Shown one piece after another: positions 21,947 to 34,740 of a stretch of DNA of 64,000 bases. This DNA comes from Brasenia schreberi (lineage: Eukaryota > Streptophyta > Magnoliopsida > Nymphaeales > Cabombaceae), in NCBI GenBank assembly GCA_036023115.1, contig JAYKKT010000091.1, positions 35,141,501-35,205,500 of the forward strand, given 5' to 3'. The notes under the pieces were generated by a model. The model did not search any database. It was not told where the DNA came from and saw only the letters and a program-made list of their open reading frames with translations. A program made the translations under genes and the position numbers. How positions within the stretch are numbered: position 1 is the stretch's first letter; each line of letters begins with the position of its first letter.

Positions 21947-24505
21947 TTACTCGTAGATCCAAGGGAGAAGGCTGCTCTTCCAGGCCACGGTGCCCTCCGG
22001 GAACCACAGGGCAATCTCCTTTCTTGCATTCTCTACCGAGTCGCTCCCATGGATGACATTCCTGTTAAAGAACAATGACGATGGTATCAAGTTCCATGAA
22101 GCTGCCAGCTAGTTTTAGATCAAAGTAGTTGTAAGGAACAGAAGGAACCAATAACACATGATTATAAGTAAAGCAGAATTGGGTAGCTTCAAAAGATTCA
22201 GCTATACCGTCAATTCAGGCACATCTGTATCGAACTCCTGACATTCTTTGAGAGAGCCAAACAATTCTAGACTTCAAATTCCGTTTCACTTTCATATATT
22301 TACTGAACAACCATCGGTTATAACTTATTTGTACCATAAAAGCAGGCGGACAAGGCAAGAATGATGCTTCGTGAAATAACAGCGCATGAATGAAAGCTAG
22401 CTGATGCTTCATGAGGTAACTGTGTGTGTGTGTGTCATTGTGCAATCAGTCTGGCTTCCATAAAATCGACAGAATCCAACAATTTCAAGTATGTTAAATA
22501 TGTTCAGGTGGGGGCTGAATAAAGAAAACGAGGCTTAAGCGGATATACATTGCGGTGTACATGGTTTTCTTGTTCTTCAGGAGTTTATCTATCTAATCCA
22601 AATTTTGAAAAGTGAAAGTATAGTCCATGTTTATACTGTAGGCTCTAATCGTAGGCCAGAATTCAAACTATCGGATATTTCTTGAGCCCATGGCAACTCC
22701 TTTCACCTCAGAAGGTTTAAAATATAGGCCGTGCTTGTAACCTTTGGATATAATCGTAGGTCATTTGCCTCAATCGAGGAAGTTTTCTACGTCTGCCACT
22801 CAACATTGGTGATATCATATGGCAAGCGCCCTCACCTCTTAAACGGATGACACCCACAAGATGCGAGAATCGAACGTGGGGCATCTGTTATCAGAAAACT
22901 CTGCTCATAATCCTCTCTTCCGCCGTTGTTTCCCATGAAAATCTTTCCAGCAAACAGCAACGTATCCGCCGTTCATTCACATGGAAGAGCCCATAGTAAA
23001 CGGCCATCATCAGGCCAATGGTTTCCGTCCATTACCAAAATGGACGGTGAAGAACAAACAAGTTTCTTTCAGTATGAACTGAACTGTTCCATTTTTAAGT
23101 CTGCAGATTAGCTGGAACCGACCCCACAAAAGTCTCCAAAACAAGTGGTAAGCCCCCCGATTACAGTCAGAGCCGACGATGGGCATGACTTTGACACCAA
23201 GCAAAGAACTTGAACCCTGCTCATAAACCTGAATATAGACCAGGTATTCGGGTTAAACCTGGATTTCTTATATTCCTTGAATCGATGTTGCAAGGTAAAT
23301 CATAGGCCATCAACATCATCAATCACCATCATCTAACTCTTTCTCTCCCAAATTGAATGAGCCAATGAATTTCATCTCCCAAATGCATACAGAACACATC
23401 TAATATGTTCAATTTAATGAACCCAAATAACAGAAAGTACCTGCCAACTTCGACTGCGTAGTCGCCTCGGATGGTTCCGGGAGCAGATTCAGCTGGCTTC
23501 GTGGCTCCAATGATCTTCCGAGCCCCGGCAACGACGTTCTTGCCTTCCCACACCATTGCAACAACAGGGCCAGATGTGATGAAGTCGACAAGGAAACCAA
23601 AGAATAGTCTCTCCTTAAGTTCTTGATAGTGCTTCTCAGCAAGTGCGCGAGTGACGGTCATAAGCTTCAGACCTGAATCAATGCAGTGCACCCAAAAGAA
23701 TTCCATGCAATAAAAATATTTCGCCTGTGAGTTTGATCTGGATTCTCGCATTTCGAGAATCCCAATCAGATCCTAATCAAATCCAACCGCTGGATAGATG
23801 AACCGAATGTGGCAACTTGTAAATAAGCTTCAATAACACTCAGATAATTGAATTCTCTCAACTTGAGAGAATCTAAAAGCGCGAGAGAACCGATCTCTCT
23901 GACATGATTCACATCCAGAGGCAAACTACACGAACATTAATTTCTTTAAAAATTACCAGAGGAAGACGAAGAGAACCCACATTTTACCTTTCAAATGGAA
24001 ACCCTTCTTCTCAAGTCGAGCAATAATCTCGCCCACCTGGATGAAGAGTGAAGTTAGGAAATCAAACCAAAAATACATATTTATTGCCATCTCTTTCAAA
24101 TGGAAATAAGGAATGACTGAGTTTTGGTAGTTCGATTCAATCTCACTTACAGTCATCAAATGTTCAAGCAGAATGACGAAATGGGCAAGTTAAAAATCCC
24201 AACTTAGATATCTTTGAGCTAATTATCCATGCACCAATGTAGCTAAGATTCATCATTCATTGATAAAAAGATGCAGACATCTAAAATCGAAACATGCCCA
24301 AATGAAATAGTCACCAAATAATGGTGCTCTAAAAATCTTTCCTTTTTGAATAATGAAATGTTAATCATGTTCCAAAATAAACAGAAAACAATCGATATTT
24401 GGTTCTTGAAATGGCTTCTTGATCCAAAAATACGCCCCAGAGAGAAAGAGAGAGACGAACCAGGCCTCTTTGGACTGCGTCGGGCTTGATCATGATGAAG
24501 GTTTG

Positions 24506-24511
<6 letters not shown>
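21947..24511 (-). CDS. NDPK1: Nucleoside diphosphate kinase, cytosolic type, four exons
   Basis: Exons on the minus strand are 24511-24461, 24036-23988, 23672-23441 and 22061-21947, 447 nt in all, or 148 residues, the normal size for cytosolic NDPK1. All introns are GT-AG and phases agree. The enzyme moves the gamma-phosphate from ATP to other nucleoside diphosphates through a phosphohistidine. Visible landmarks are the start [37 protein letters not shown], the Kpn-loop region, [35 protein letters not shown], the active-site [16 protein letters not shown] with its catalytic His, and the end PWIYE. No targeting peptide precedes the first Met, so the product should be cytosolic. The ATG is directly preceded by a (GA)n tract in the 5' leader. 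No damage is seen. Confidence 0.96.

Positions 24512-24544
<33 letters not shown>
24512..24544 (-). repeat. (GA)n tract in NDK 5' leader
   Basis: About 33 bp of GA (CT on the plus strand) abuts the NDK start codon. GA tracts near plant transcription starts can bind GAGA-binding BBR/BPC factors, but a role here is inference. Confidence 0.85.
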
Positions 24545-24548
<4 letters not shown>

Positions 24549-26893
24549 TCACTTCTTCATATAAAGAGAAGTGGTAAATGGATCCCTTCAAACCCTAGTG
24601 TTCATAAGGAATAAACTCCCTTGATTCCTTGGGTTAATTGCTCGACCGCCGTCTCGTTGAAAAAGGATCAGTTAGATTTCACAAATTCATTTCAATAGGA
24701 ATGTATTCATGCTACACACAATACCAACTGTATTTACCTCATGGTAATATATAGATGCTTTCTACATGGTTTAATATTTTCCCCATCAAAATAAGACCTA
24801 GGTATGCCCAGTTCCGATTTCAAAACGGTCCGTTCCACAGTGGTTTCAGTTTCAGTATTCAAGCCGTTTCAAAATCGTCAACAAAACATTTGATGCCATT
24901 CGGATCTGGTTTGGCCAGTTTCGATTATCCCCGCTTCTATAAGTGATTTGGTTTCGGTTCAAATCGTCAAGCTGGTTTGAAACCGGCTATGTGGAGATAT
25001 AGGTGTCCTCTCCATACCAAATACATAAAATCGTATATTACATAATGTCATATTTCGTAAATTGCATAATATCAATAAAAAAGTGAAATAAAAAAATTTA
25101 CTTTAACTGTTTTCCTCGCAATGCACTGAATAACTTTTATTGAGGCAATGCCAATGACCATGATCCCTCTCTACGCTTGACTCTTCAACACAATAAAAAA
25201 TTTGGAGAAAACGCTCGAGAATGAAAAAAAGCTTGTTATGGGCGTAAAATTACTTAAAATTTTTGTTTGACATATTGTTGAAGAAAAGGAAGAAGATGAG
25301 GGAGAGCAAGAAAGATGAAAAGATGTCGCCGTAGAAGAGGGATGGTTGAAATATATGTTATAGGCAACCGACTCAATCGTGGGCTATAGGTCTGCAACGG
25401 GTTTGTGTGTGTTTTTCATGGAAGCTTAAGAAAGCATAGCACAAGGAGCCATGACTTTGCTGCGAGTGGCCTGATTCGAAATGCTTGAGGTGTGCACATC
25501 CCTCTGCCAACGCCAGCTTGTCAATTTAAACGAAAGTTGAGAGCTGAATAAAGCATTACTCTCCTTCCACTAAAGCAGAAAGCTGAAAGCTCATTACAAC
25601 TATTAAGGGGTCCGTATCAATTAGTAAAGCCGAATGGGGTGTTAGCATAATTCTTATTCTTATACCCATTTTACTAAACATATATTCTTTTTTTTAATTA
25701 AAAAATCTCAAATTCCATTTGGTGCAGATTTTCTCTTCTCCTCTCTTTCAACGGCTTCTTCCCCTTCCGATGAAAGGAACCATTTGCATGTTTGTTGGCT
25801 TCTTCTTCCCTCTCAACAGCATTTTCCAGTCTTCTTTTCTCCAACGATCTCTTTTAATCTCGTTCTCCCTCTTTTAATCAATTGATTTATCTCTAAATGT
25901 CATCCTCTTCAACTCTTCTTTTTTGAGACTTTCATGAATGGTTTTTTATTTTTTTTATCGATTTCTCTCGATTTCTTTGAAACTTCTTTCTTTATTATTC
26001 TCAATCTCTATCTCGATTTAAAGATAAATATCACAAAAAAATAATAGAAAATAGAGTTCTAAAAGAGTCGATCAGACATTTTCGGTGGAGAAAGAAATCA
26101 ATGATCGGTGATAGGACGTGTGTGACACGTTTTATTCAAAAGACAAACACACTCTCAACATGCTATTATTTGAGGAGCAATGCATACTGAGTGCATCTTT
26201 ACCTTGAAGATGATGTAATTAAACCACATCACTCATTATGACCAATAATAAGACATACTTAAGGTGCATTATGTAAACATGTAGACACATCTTAAGTGCA
26301 TCTGTTTGAATTGTGACATGTAGTAGGCATATCTTTCTTTTTTATAGAAAATGATGTGTGTGTAGAAGGAATTGAAGAGAGCGAAATATTAACACAACCA
26401 ATTTTGAAAAACATATAAAAAGGGTATTTGTTTAGTAACAAATGGATGTATGAATAATAAGACTCAATATTAGACTATACCATGCAAATATAAGGATTTT
26501 AATATCAGAGATTTTTCAAGGGTCATCGGGATGTGCAAAACATATGGTTCTCTTCCAACTGTTGGATCCTATCTTCACCTAACCATTTTCACAATGAAAA
26601 GATTGTTAAGGAGGAAAGATAACTCCAAGATCCTTGCATATGTCTCCAAATTCTCTAAGGCCACATTTGCTACTATCACCAATATCTGCACCAATAGGTG
26701 TTTGTCCAACCTCAAGGCTTAGATTTTGCAACAACCATGACACCCTCCTACTAATCGAAGCTTGGCGATCACTTAGACAGTTTGGTAAGGATCACACACT
26801 TAAAGTGTTATATATCTATTTTCCAGGCTAGTTGAGTTTATTAATTTCACCTACCTAAAGTTGATTCATGTTTCATTTATATATATCAAAAAA
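24545..26893. other. Spacer upstream of NDK, no gene seen
   Basis: This holds the NDK promoter side and AT-rich DNA, including a stretch of GGTTTCGGTTT/CGGTTTGAAACC-type degenerate repeats (about 24800-24990). No coding region is supported. Confidence 0.5.
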
Positions 26894-29800
26894 CGACAAC
26901 AACTAAGCCTTTTCCCATACTAGACAGGATCGACTACATGGATTCTTTGTTTATACATAGTCCTATCATGTGTTATGTTAGCAATTAACTCAACATAAGC
27001 TAGATCATTCTTTATTATTCCTTTCAAATACTTTTGTGGTCATCCTCTACCTCTTTTAATATCTAGCTTTTCATACATTCTTATATGCGCTTCTTTTGAT
27101 CTTCTTTCTATATGCATTTTATCATCTATTTGTGTCACTTCTTACACGTGCTTCCTAGTTTTTCATACCTTCAAATTCTTCTTTTTATATGCATTTTCTT
27201 GTATGACCACTCATCCATCTCAATATATTCATTTCTGCCACAAACATCTTTTGCACATGTTGATGATTGGTTGTCCAACACTGAGAACCTAAAACATGAT
27301 ATATCTAACTGTTGCTCTATAATATTTACCTTTTAACTTTAATAATATCTTCTTATCATAAAGAATACCGGATACTCTTCTCCATTTAACCAACTTGCAT
27401 TAATTTTATGCGTAGCATCTCCATTGATTTTTTTATTACTATAAAAAATTGACCATAGGTATTTAAAATTTTCCTTTTGAGAGATGAATGTGCCAATTTT
27501 AATTTATATGTCCTCTGAAGTAACTAATTGATCAAACTTACATTCTATATATTATATCTTTGTTCTACTAAGTCTAAAACCTTTACTTTCTAATGTTTCT
27601 CTCCATAGTTTTTTCCTTAGACTTCTCTACTAACACAATGTCATTTGCAAATAACATATACTAAGATACTTCATCTTCAATATGTTTTGTTAATTCACCA
27701 ATCACCATTATAAATAAGTATGAAATTAAAGTTGATCCTTGATGTAAACCAATATTAAGTTAAAAAAGTCTCTCATTCCTTTATAAGTCCTCACACATAT
27801 TTTTGCACCATCGTTCATGTCTCTTATAAGGTTTACATATGTCAACGAAATACCTATTTTTTCCAAGGTTCTCAAAAGAACATCCCTTGATACCCTATAG
27901 TAAGTTTTTTTTAGATCAATAAATATCATGTGAAGGTCTTTTTTTTTCTCTAAAATGTTTCATAAGACGCCTTAAAAGGTAAATCGCTTCAATAGTAGAT
28001 CTCCCTAGCTTTAATCCAAGTTGATTCTTTGTCGTACTCGATACTTTTCTTAACCTAAGTTCAATAATTCATTCCTATAATTTCATAGTATAGTTCATTA
28101 AGTTGATACCCAAATAATTCACACAATTGTGAAGGTATCCCTTGTTCTTGTATATGGGTATAAGTGTACTCGCTCTCCATTCCTCGAACATCTTTTGGTT
28201 TCTCTATATTTCATTAAATAGTCTTGTGAGCAAGTGATTTTTGTCTCTCCTACGATTTTTCAAACTTCTATAGGAATATTGTTTAATCCTATATATTTAT
28301 CAATCTTCGTATGTTTAGGAGCTTCTTTGACTTCATTCTTTTAAATATTTCGGTAGAAATTATGGTTTATATACTTTTCTAATTTGACTAACTCTCCTAA
28401 GCTAATACTAGTATCTTTATTTGTATTAAAAGCTTATAAAATAAATTTTTCATCTATTTTTTATATCATCATTTGCCACTATAATTTTCTCTTCCTCTTC
28501 TTTAATGCATCTAATAAAATTAAGATCCTTAGTTTTCTAATCTCTAGCCCTATCTATCCTGAAAATATTTCTTTCACCCTCTTTTGAGTTGAGTTTTTTT
28601 ATATAAATCATCTCAAATTTTAGCTTTTGCTTCACTAATAGTCTTTTTCGCTTCTTTCTTTGACTTTTTATAAGCCTGTAAAATTTCACTAGTCTTCTTA
28701 GCATAATGTAATTTGTAATATGTCCTCTTTACCTTGATTTTATCTTGCCACCACCCAGCTTTTTTTCGTGCCGCTACACCTCCCTTAGATTCACATAAGA
28801 CATCTTTTGCCACTTTTCAAATATGTATAGCAATATTATTCCTCATATGACAAGGTGTACCAACATAATTTCAAGCATCTCCTGGAAGGACTTTCTGTTT
28901 AAATATACCTTCTTTCTTGCTTTTGAGATTCTATCATTTAGTTTGAATAGTTCGATAAACTCTTTTCTTCTTTGTCTACTTTTTTACTTGTAAATTCATA
29001 ACTAAAAATCAATGTTGGATGGTTAAGCTTTCTCCTTAAATTACCTTGCAATCTTTACAACATGATCTATCTTTTTTTCTACAAATAAAATAATCAATTT
29101 ATGTTTGTGATAAACCACTCTTATAAGTAATTGTATGTTCATCTCGTGTTTTGGAGATTGTATTGACTATAAAAAGATCAAATGCCATAGCAAAATTTAA
29201 AATCTCCCTACCTTCCTCATTTATAATCCCCAAAACCATAGTTTCCATTAATACCTTGATATCCTAATATCTCTTTAGCGACATGTCCATTTAAGTCTCC
29301 TCCTAAACAACCTTTGTGAAATTATTTGAATCACCTTATCTAATTCTTCCCAAAAATTAATCTTTATACTATCTTCTACTCCTATTTGGGGTGCGTAAGT
29401 ACAAACTATATTTAAAACCTCTACTCCTAACATTAATTTCAATGTCATAATTCAGTCACCATATCATTATATCTCTACTATACTATGCTTTAAATCTTTA
29501 TTTATCATAATACCAACTCTGTTTCGAGCCTTTTCCTTTCGTGAGTACTATAATTTAAAACTTGTATATCAATTTTCTTTGTTTTTTCTCCAACCCACTC
29601 TATCTCTTGTAAACATAGGATATGAATCTTTTTCCAAATCATAATATCTACCACCTCCATTAGCTTACCAGAAAATGTTTCAATATTCCCAGAATCAATA
29701 CGAATCTTATGATGTAGGGCTAGCTTCCTTATCCCTGCATCCGTCTATGTTGAAAATGTGAAGATACTCTATGTAATTTTTTCATTACATTTAGGTAACA

Positions 29801-30096
29801 ATGTAGCGGAACTCACTTTTTTACCCACACTCGTCCATGATGTGGGAACCCTATGTGCAATTGATTCACTAGTTTTGAGCAAAAATGTAGAAACTCTTAC
29901 TTACTTTTCACTGCATTGAGGCTTTGAAGTGTATTACTAAGAGGGGACGCCCTCATACCATGCTCATAATTTGTATAATCCATGGTATAAAAATTTGACA
30001 AAGTTTTATGTTGGTTGTACGAAACCTAACTTAACCCTCCTCCTTTATCCGGGCTTGGGATCCGGCCATGCAAGGGTGATCCCCTACATGAGCAAA
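26894..30096 (-). mobile_element. RTE-type LINE, copy 3, full-length but heavily decayed
   Basis: It is collinear with the young copies on the minus strand, from the (TTG)n end at 26894 to the 5' start around CATGTAGGGGATCACCC at about 30090. Substitutions, small indels and stops are spread over its length. Short coding islands remain, such as MIFIDLKKTYYRVSRDVLLRT (27929 leftward) and the [19 protein letters not shown] segment (28613-28813). Ends are near-complete but no target duplication is recognisable. It is the oldest full-length copy in the window. Confidence 0.88.
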
Positions 30097-31439
30097 ATTT
30101 TGATGTGTTCATCTTGTTGACTAGAAATTCGAATTGCAAGTTCGCAGCATGAACTAATTTTCTTGAGCAAGAGTTTGCCTTAGAAGATCCACTACGATCC
30201 ATTATTCCTCGGTATTGAAGGTCAAGGTGTCAAACATGGCTTCATTTTATCTCAAGGAAAAATGTATATGGCATACCACCTTCATTGCATTGATATGATC
30301 GAGAGAGAACCTACCGAAACACCTTATAGCTCCAATTATAAAGATGCTAGCTAGCTAAGGAAGGGTAGGTTGGATGCAGACAAGGCCAACTATGTAAGAG
30401 GGTTGGTGTGAAGACGTAGGCTGTCACAGTGGCCGACCTACATTGAACCAAGGCACACCCGAAATTTCCAAAATTAATTTAAAGTCTATAGCTCATGGTG
30501 AAAATAATACATAGTTCACCCCACTCGAAACCATACTCACTCACAATGCCCAAGAATACAATCATGTTCTATCGGAAGGAATGATAGAAGAAAGAAGAAA
30601 AAAAAAATTATGTGGTTTGATAATGTGTCTACTCCATAAACGACAAGAAAAAGAGTTTTAACTCTGATATAAAAAAGTGAAACAATCAACGACCTCTCAC
30701 AATTTTTCTCATTTTCTCATAACGCTAACTACCATCCAATATTCATTTTATAATCCCCTTTCCTAATAACAGAAAAATGAATATAAAAGTAAATTTTCTA
30801 ATAACTCAAGGTTTTCATTAACATGAAGAGTCCATACTGGCTCTTGTTCATTTAGTGTTATACCACCAGCAGTGAAGGATCAAGGAGTTCTTTTGACGTA
30901 AGACACTTATATTTTGAGTAAAGTGTAGTTATAGTCTACTTTTATAAAATACTTGTATTTTTTAATATACAATAGCATACCTACAAATTTTTTTATTCCA
31001 TGTAAGCCACAAAAACAGCTCATAAATGTACCAAACCCTCATGGTTCAGCTTAGTTTGACGCCATCAATCACTTGTTTGTGTTTGGTTTGAGGATCTAAA
31101 TGAAGTAAAACCGAGTAGAATCATTAAGCCATATGAGTTGAACATGCATGTTGAACTCTGCTTCACAATATGGTTTTTTGTACTGATCTACATTAAGCCT
31201 AAGTGAGTTGAATTTTCAAAAATTAACTTAAAGTCTATAACTCATGGTAGAATCCTTGAACTATAATACATAGTTTGCTCCACCCTAAACCATTCAAGGA
31301 GCTATTTACCCCACCCCAAAAGACCTTCTAGATCCGCCACTTTATACATACATGCTAGAAAACCATGTTAGATAAGTGAAAGAGTATAATGTAAGATAAC
31401 ACAGATCAAATCCTTCAGTTTTGCACCACCGCCTTCATT
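30097..31439. other. Spacer with a duplicated about 75-bp motif
   Basis: No gene is seen. A motif reading AAATTAACTTAAAGTCTATA, then CTCATGG and AATAATACATAGTT...CACCC, occurs at about 30461-30530 and again at about 31212-31300. This suggests two copies of one repeat family. Confidence 0.5.
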
Positions 31440-31745
31440 GTTTTTGTTTCGTGAGGAAAAGTAAACGGTCGCCTTCTTCAAGAATGGCACCATCTTGATT
31501 TCGAGATCGATGGTTGCCTCTCCATTTTTCGGTAAACCATCGACCACCAACGGCTAGAATCCAACCAGATTGATCTCAGAGGTTAACTGTGGGAAATTCT
31601 TTGCAGCCTAGCTCTCTATGTTCCTTGGCGTCGAAAAGAAGGTGACTTTAACTCCTTAGTCTCCAAGAATGGAATAAGGTGGCCGAAGGCTAAAGAGGAA
31701 ACCCAACAACGTGAACTTTTCTTTCTTTAAGATCACCCACAATTG
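31440..31745 (-). pseudogene. UGT91-like glycosyltransferase fragment
   Basis: Minus-strand frames carry the N-terminal part of a UGT91-type protein in order: KVHVVGFPL, GHLIPFLE, VKVTFFSTPRNIE, LTSEINLVGF, DGLPKNGEATIDLEIKMVPFLKKA. The same order occurs in the open UGT at 57231-58640 (FHVVMFPWLAFGHMIPFFE, KITFFSTPRNIE, DGLPAYAEATIDLELDKVQYLKKA). At least two stops and a frameshift separate the pieces, and the C-terminal two thirds, including the donor-binding box, are absent. It is a dead fragment of a relative or duplicate of that gene. Confidence 0.8.
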
Positions 31746-31824
31746 AAAAATGCGATTTCTTTCTAAGAAGAGGAATAACTAATAACTTCAAATTAGGCAT
31801 CCTTTTGTGAATATATAAATCTAA

Positions 31825-31825
31825 T

Positions 31826-31871
<46 letters not shown>
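31825..31871. repeat. (TA)n microsatellite
   Basis: TA/AT run with a single phase break. Confidence 0.9.
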
Positions 31872-32348
31872 GAAAACCTGATCTTCCTTGATAACCGATG
31901 TTGTTCACATAATAAACTATTGTTATTTGGAGGCATAAGTGTAACTTCAAAAGTTATGAGGATATTTAAAAATTATTGAAAATAACCTTATTATACTCAT
32001 ATCATCGAAATACAATAGTTAACATGTGGGTATGATCCAACCACTTAAAGATCTCAACTGTTCAATCTCTAAAATCAATGGTTAAAATCTTTAAAACAAA
32101 AAACAAAATAGTACCAACTAGCATGTTCAATAGTATCATTAAATTTCAATATTTAATCTCATCAATAAAAGGATGTTTGGGTGGAGTGTGTGCATTATTT
32201 ATATATATAAGAAAATTGGATCATGTCACCCATTGAGCGATACCCGTGTAATTTCAAAATTTTAAAAAACTTTTACAAAAGTTCAAAGGGTATTTTTAGT
32301 ACGCTCAAACCCCAAAAAAAGCAATAGATAAGCATGCGAATAAGATCC

Positions 32349-32350
<2 letters not shown>

Positions 32351-32388
<38 letters not shown>
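32351..32388. repeat. (TC)n-(TA)n compound microsatellite
   Basis: A CT run passes directly into a TA run. Confidence 0.9.
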
Positions 32389-32564
32389 CATCTCACACAA
32401 AAGCTGAAAGCCTCATCCTCACTCTATGCTCAACGTCCGTTGTGCTTCCTTCTACGTTCATCACCGGGTGCACCATTTTGCTAGAGAGTAGCTTAGGCAC
32501 TTACCGTTGATTCAGCAAGAATACTTAAGAAACAAAAATATTTTTTGACAAAAAATGGATAAAT

Positions 32565-32705
32565 GGTAGAGGCTTGCATCTTGAACATGAGGTCAGTATT
32601 CCTGATTAGGGGGTTGACTCACAACTTGAAGGTCATAAGTTCGAATTCCTGATTGGGGCATGCATCTAGCTTTGGGCTCACAATTTCTCAAAAAAAAAGA
32701 AAAAG
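32565..32705 (+). mobile_element. SINE-like element, second family
   Basis: It has GGTTGACTCACAACTTGAAGG, box B-like AAGTTCGAATTCC, and GGGGCATGCATCTAGCTTTGGG, ending in an A-rich tail. Related pieces lie at about 33060-33180 (minus) and 33725-33785 (plus). They differ from the TAGCTCAACGG family in the 5' half. The call rests on the box B-like core and the A tail. Confidence 0.4.
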
Positions 32706-32850
32706 AAAATACATGTCAGTATGCCACTATCGTCGTTTTTGGACCATTGATTTCATAACGTCATTAAATACTTGCTTGAATTATTAATTGGAAAGGGAGA
32801 TGTCATTTATCATGCATAATTGCTGGCCACCCCTTTCGGTGTTATAGGAC

Positions 32851-32972
32851 TTTCTTTTTTTATTGTTACAATAGGAGGCCGAAGCTTAACACACACATGC
32901 ACCCTTTGGGAGTCAAACTCCCCATGAGCATGAACAGAACTAATGCGTCCTGCCGTTGAGCTAACGCTCTAA
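32851..32972 (-). mobile_element. tRNA-derived SINE, copy D
   Basis: On the minus strand: AGAGCGTTAGCTCAACGGC (box A), GGGGAGTTTGACTCCC (box B), AAGGGTGCATGTGTGTGTTA, AGCTTCGGCCTCC, then an A tail (T-run at 32851). Confidence 0.7.
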
Positions 32973-33284
32973 GAATGCTGATAAGACCTTATTGTGAGAT
33001 CTCTTCTTATTTCACCATTGAGCAGATCCGGTTTAATACGATCACAAGTACAAAGTTTTTTTTCGTTTCTTCTTCCTCTTCTTTTATACGACGGAGAGGT
33101 CGAACTTAGATGCATGCATACTGTATCAAACTCATGACCTGAAACTGGTAGTTTCTAACCATTTGAAGCCATAGCTGGAACTCGAAAGGTTCCAGTTTGG
33201 TTACGGTTTCGGGCAAGCTAGGATTAATAGATTAGAACTGCAAGTCCTGGTTTACCTAGAACTGGCCATGTTTAGGCAAAACTG

Positions 33285-33665
33285 CTGCCCTGCAAACCCG
33301 GCTTTCATCCTTCCTCTATTTGATTCTATAAAGTTAGGCTCATTTAAAAATGATAGAAAATAGAGAAAATAAATTTAAAAAGTATTGCTTCTTTTTGAAT
33401 TCATAAACTCATCGTCATTCTACACATTTTATTCATAATAATATTTGTATTTTGCATAAATTTTCATTTCATGAGTTTCAACCTATTTTAGGGTATCCTT
33501 CTTTTCCCCGACGAGTCTCCCGTAGGGACACGGGGATGGGATGGAGGCGGTTTTCATTCCTGTTTTGGGGATGGGGATGGAGACGAGAACAAGGTTATGA
33601 AGCAGGGATAATGAAGGGAACTTTGATCCCCAGTCCTCTCTGCCCCGCCTCATGAACATCCCGAC
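33285..33665 (+). repeat. Dispersed about 380-bp repeat, copy 1
   Basis: It shares ordered blocks with 59425-59760: AACCCGG/A, TTGATTCTATAAAGTTAGGC, AAAAGTATTGCTTCTTTTTG, ACATTTTATTCATAATAATA, TTTTGCATAAATTTTCATTT, then a GGGGATGGG-rich part and CATGAACATCCC. It has no long reading frame of known type. Confidence 0.65.
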
Positions 33666-34296
33666 TTCGGCATCCTCTTGTAGAGAGAGAGAGAGAGAGA
33701 GAACAGGACCAATCTGCACTCGAAGACTTAGGTCACCTGGCAGCAACTTGACTCACAAGATGAAGATCGAGAGTTCGATACCATACCTTATTTTAGAAAA
33801 GTAAGATCGTGTTTTCTGGTTTCATTAGTTATAATATATTTATTTATACCATGTCCAAGTTCATTTACATATTTAAGTTTATTATGGACAAGAAGCTTCT
33901 ACCACTGTTACAAGAAACTCTTGGCCTGTAAGTACAAATTCCCCCTTGCTATTTTATATACTTATATGACCAACTATATTTCGATTGGGAAGCAAACAGA
34001 TGACATAATCAAATATGCAGAGAGATACTCTTGAAAAAATAATTGTTTCCCAGTAATTTATTGATTTAAAGCTGGTCTACCATATTATAAATTCCAATCT
34101 ATCTTTTTATTTGATGACTTACTCGAACTTGGAGTGTCCAAAGAACATCCCAAAGTGATTAAACCAATCTAAAACAGTGGTCTGGTTTGGAGCTTTTGCA
34201 TTGCGGTCTGCTCCTGTTCAGCTTGGAAAAAAAAAGATCTCTAGATATGATAATTTGCTTCATCGTTTGAAGGCTGAAACTGAACCAACCAAATCT

Positions 34297-34404
<108 letters not shown>

Positions 34405-34618
34405 AGAGTGATTGGGTCCTGCCCATGCCGATTCATATCCACTCATTATTTTTTATTAGCATGAGTATAATAAAATATCTTTTATACTTTTTCAATGCCC
34501 GTAAAAATTTTGTCAATATGACATTATACTCATACTATTAAAAAGCAATGGTAAACATGATCTAATTATATATATACAACATTTGAGTAGGTGTCAATGT
34601 GGTCAGTATCTCATCTTC

Positions 34619-34619
34619 T

Positions 34620-34664
<45 letters not shown>

Positions 34665-34693
34665 ATGCGTGTGTGTGTGTGTGTGTTTGTTTG

Positions 34694-34737
<44 letters not shown>
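34619..34737. repeat. (TA)n-(TG)n-(GA)n compound microsatellite
   Basis: TA, interrupted TG and GA runs follow directly on each other. Confidence 0.95.

Positions 34738-34740
<3 letters not shown>

Noticed and set aside
24800..24990. GGTTTCGGTTT/CGGTTTGAAACC stretch, with similar phrases near 16.6 kb, 33.2 kb and 35.2 kb
   Set aside because: Degenerate low-complexity repeats common in plant spacers; no structure beyond short phrases.
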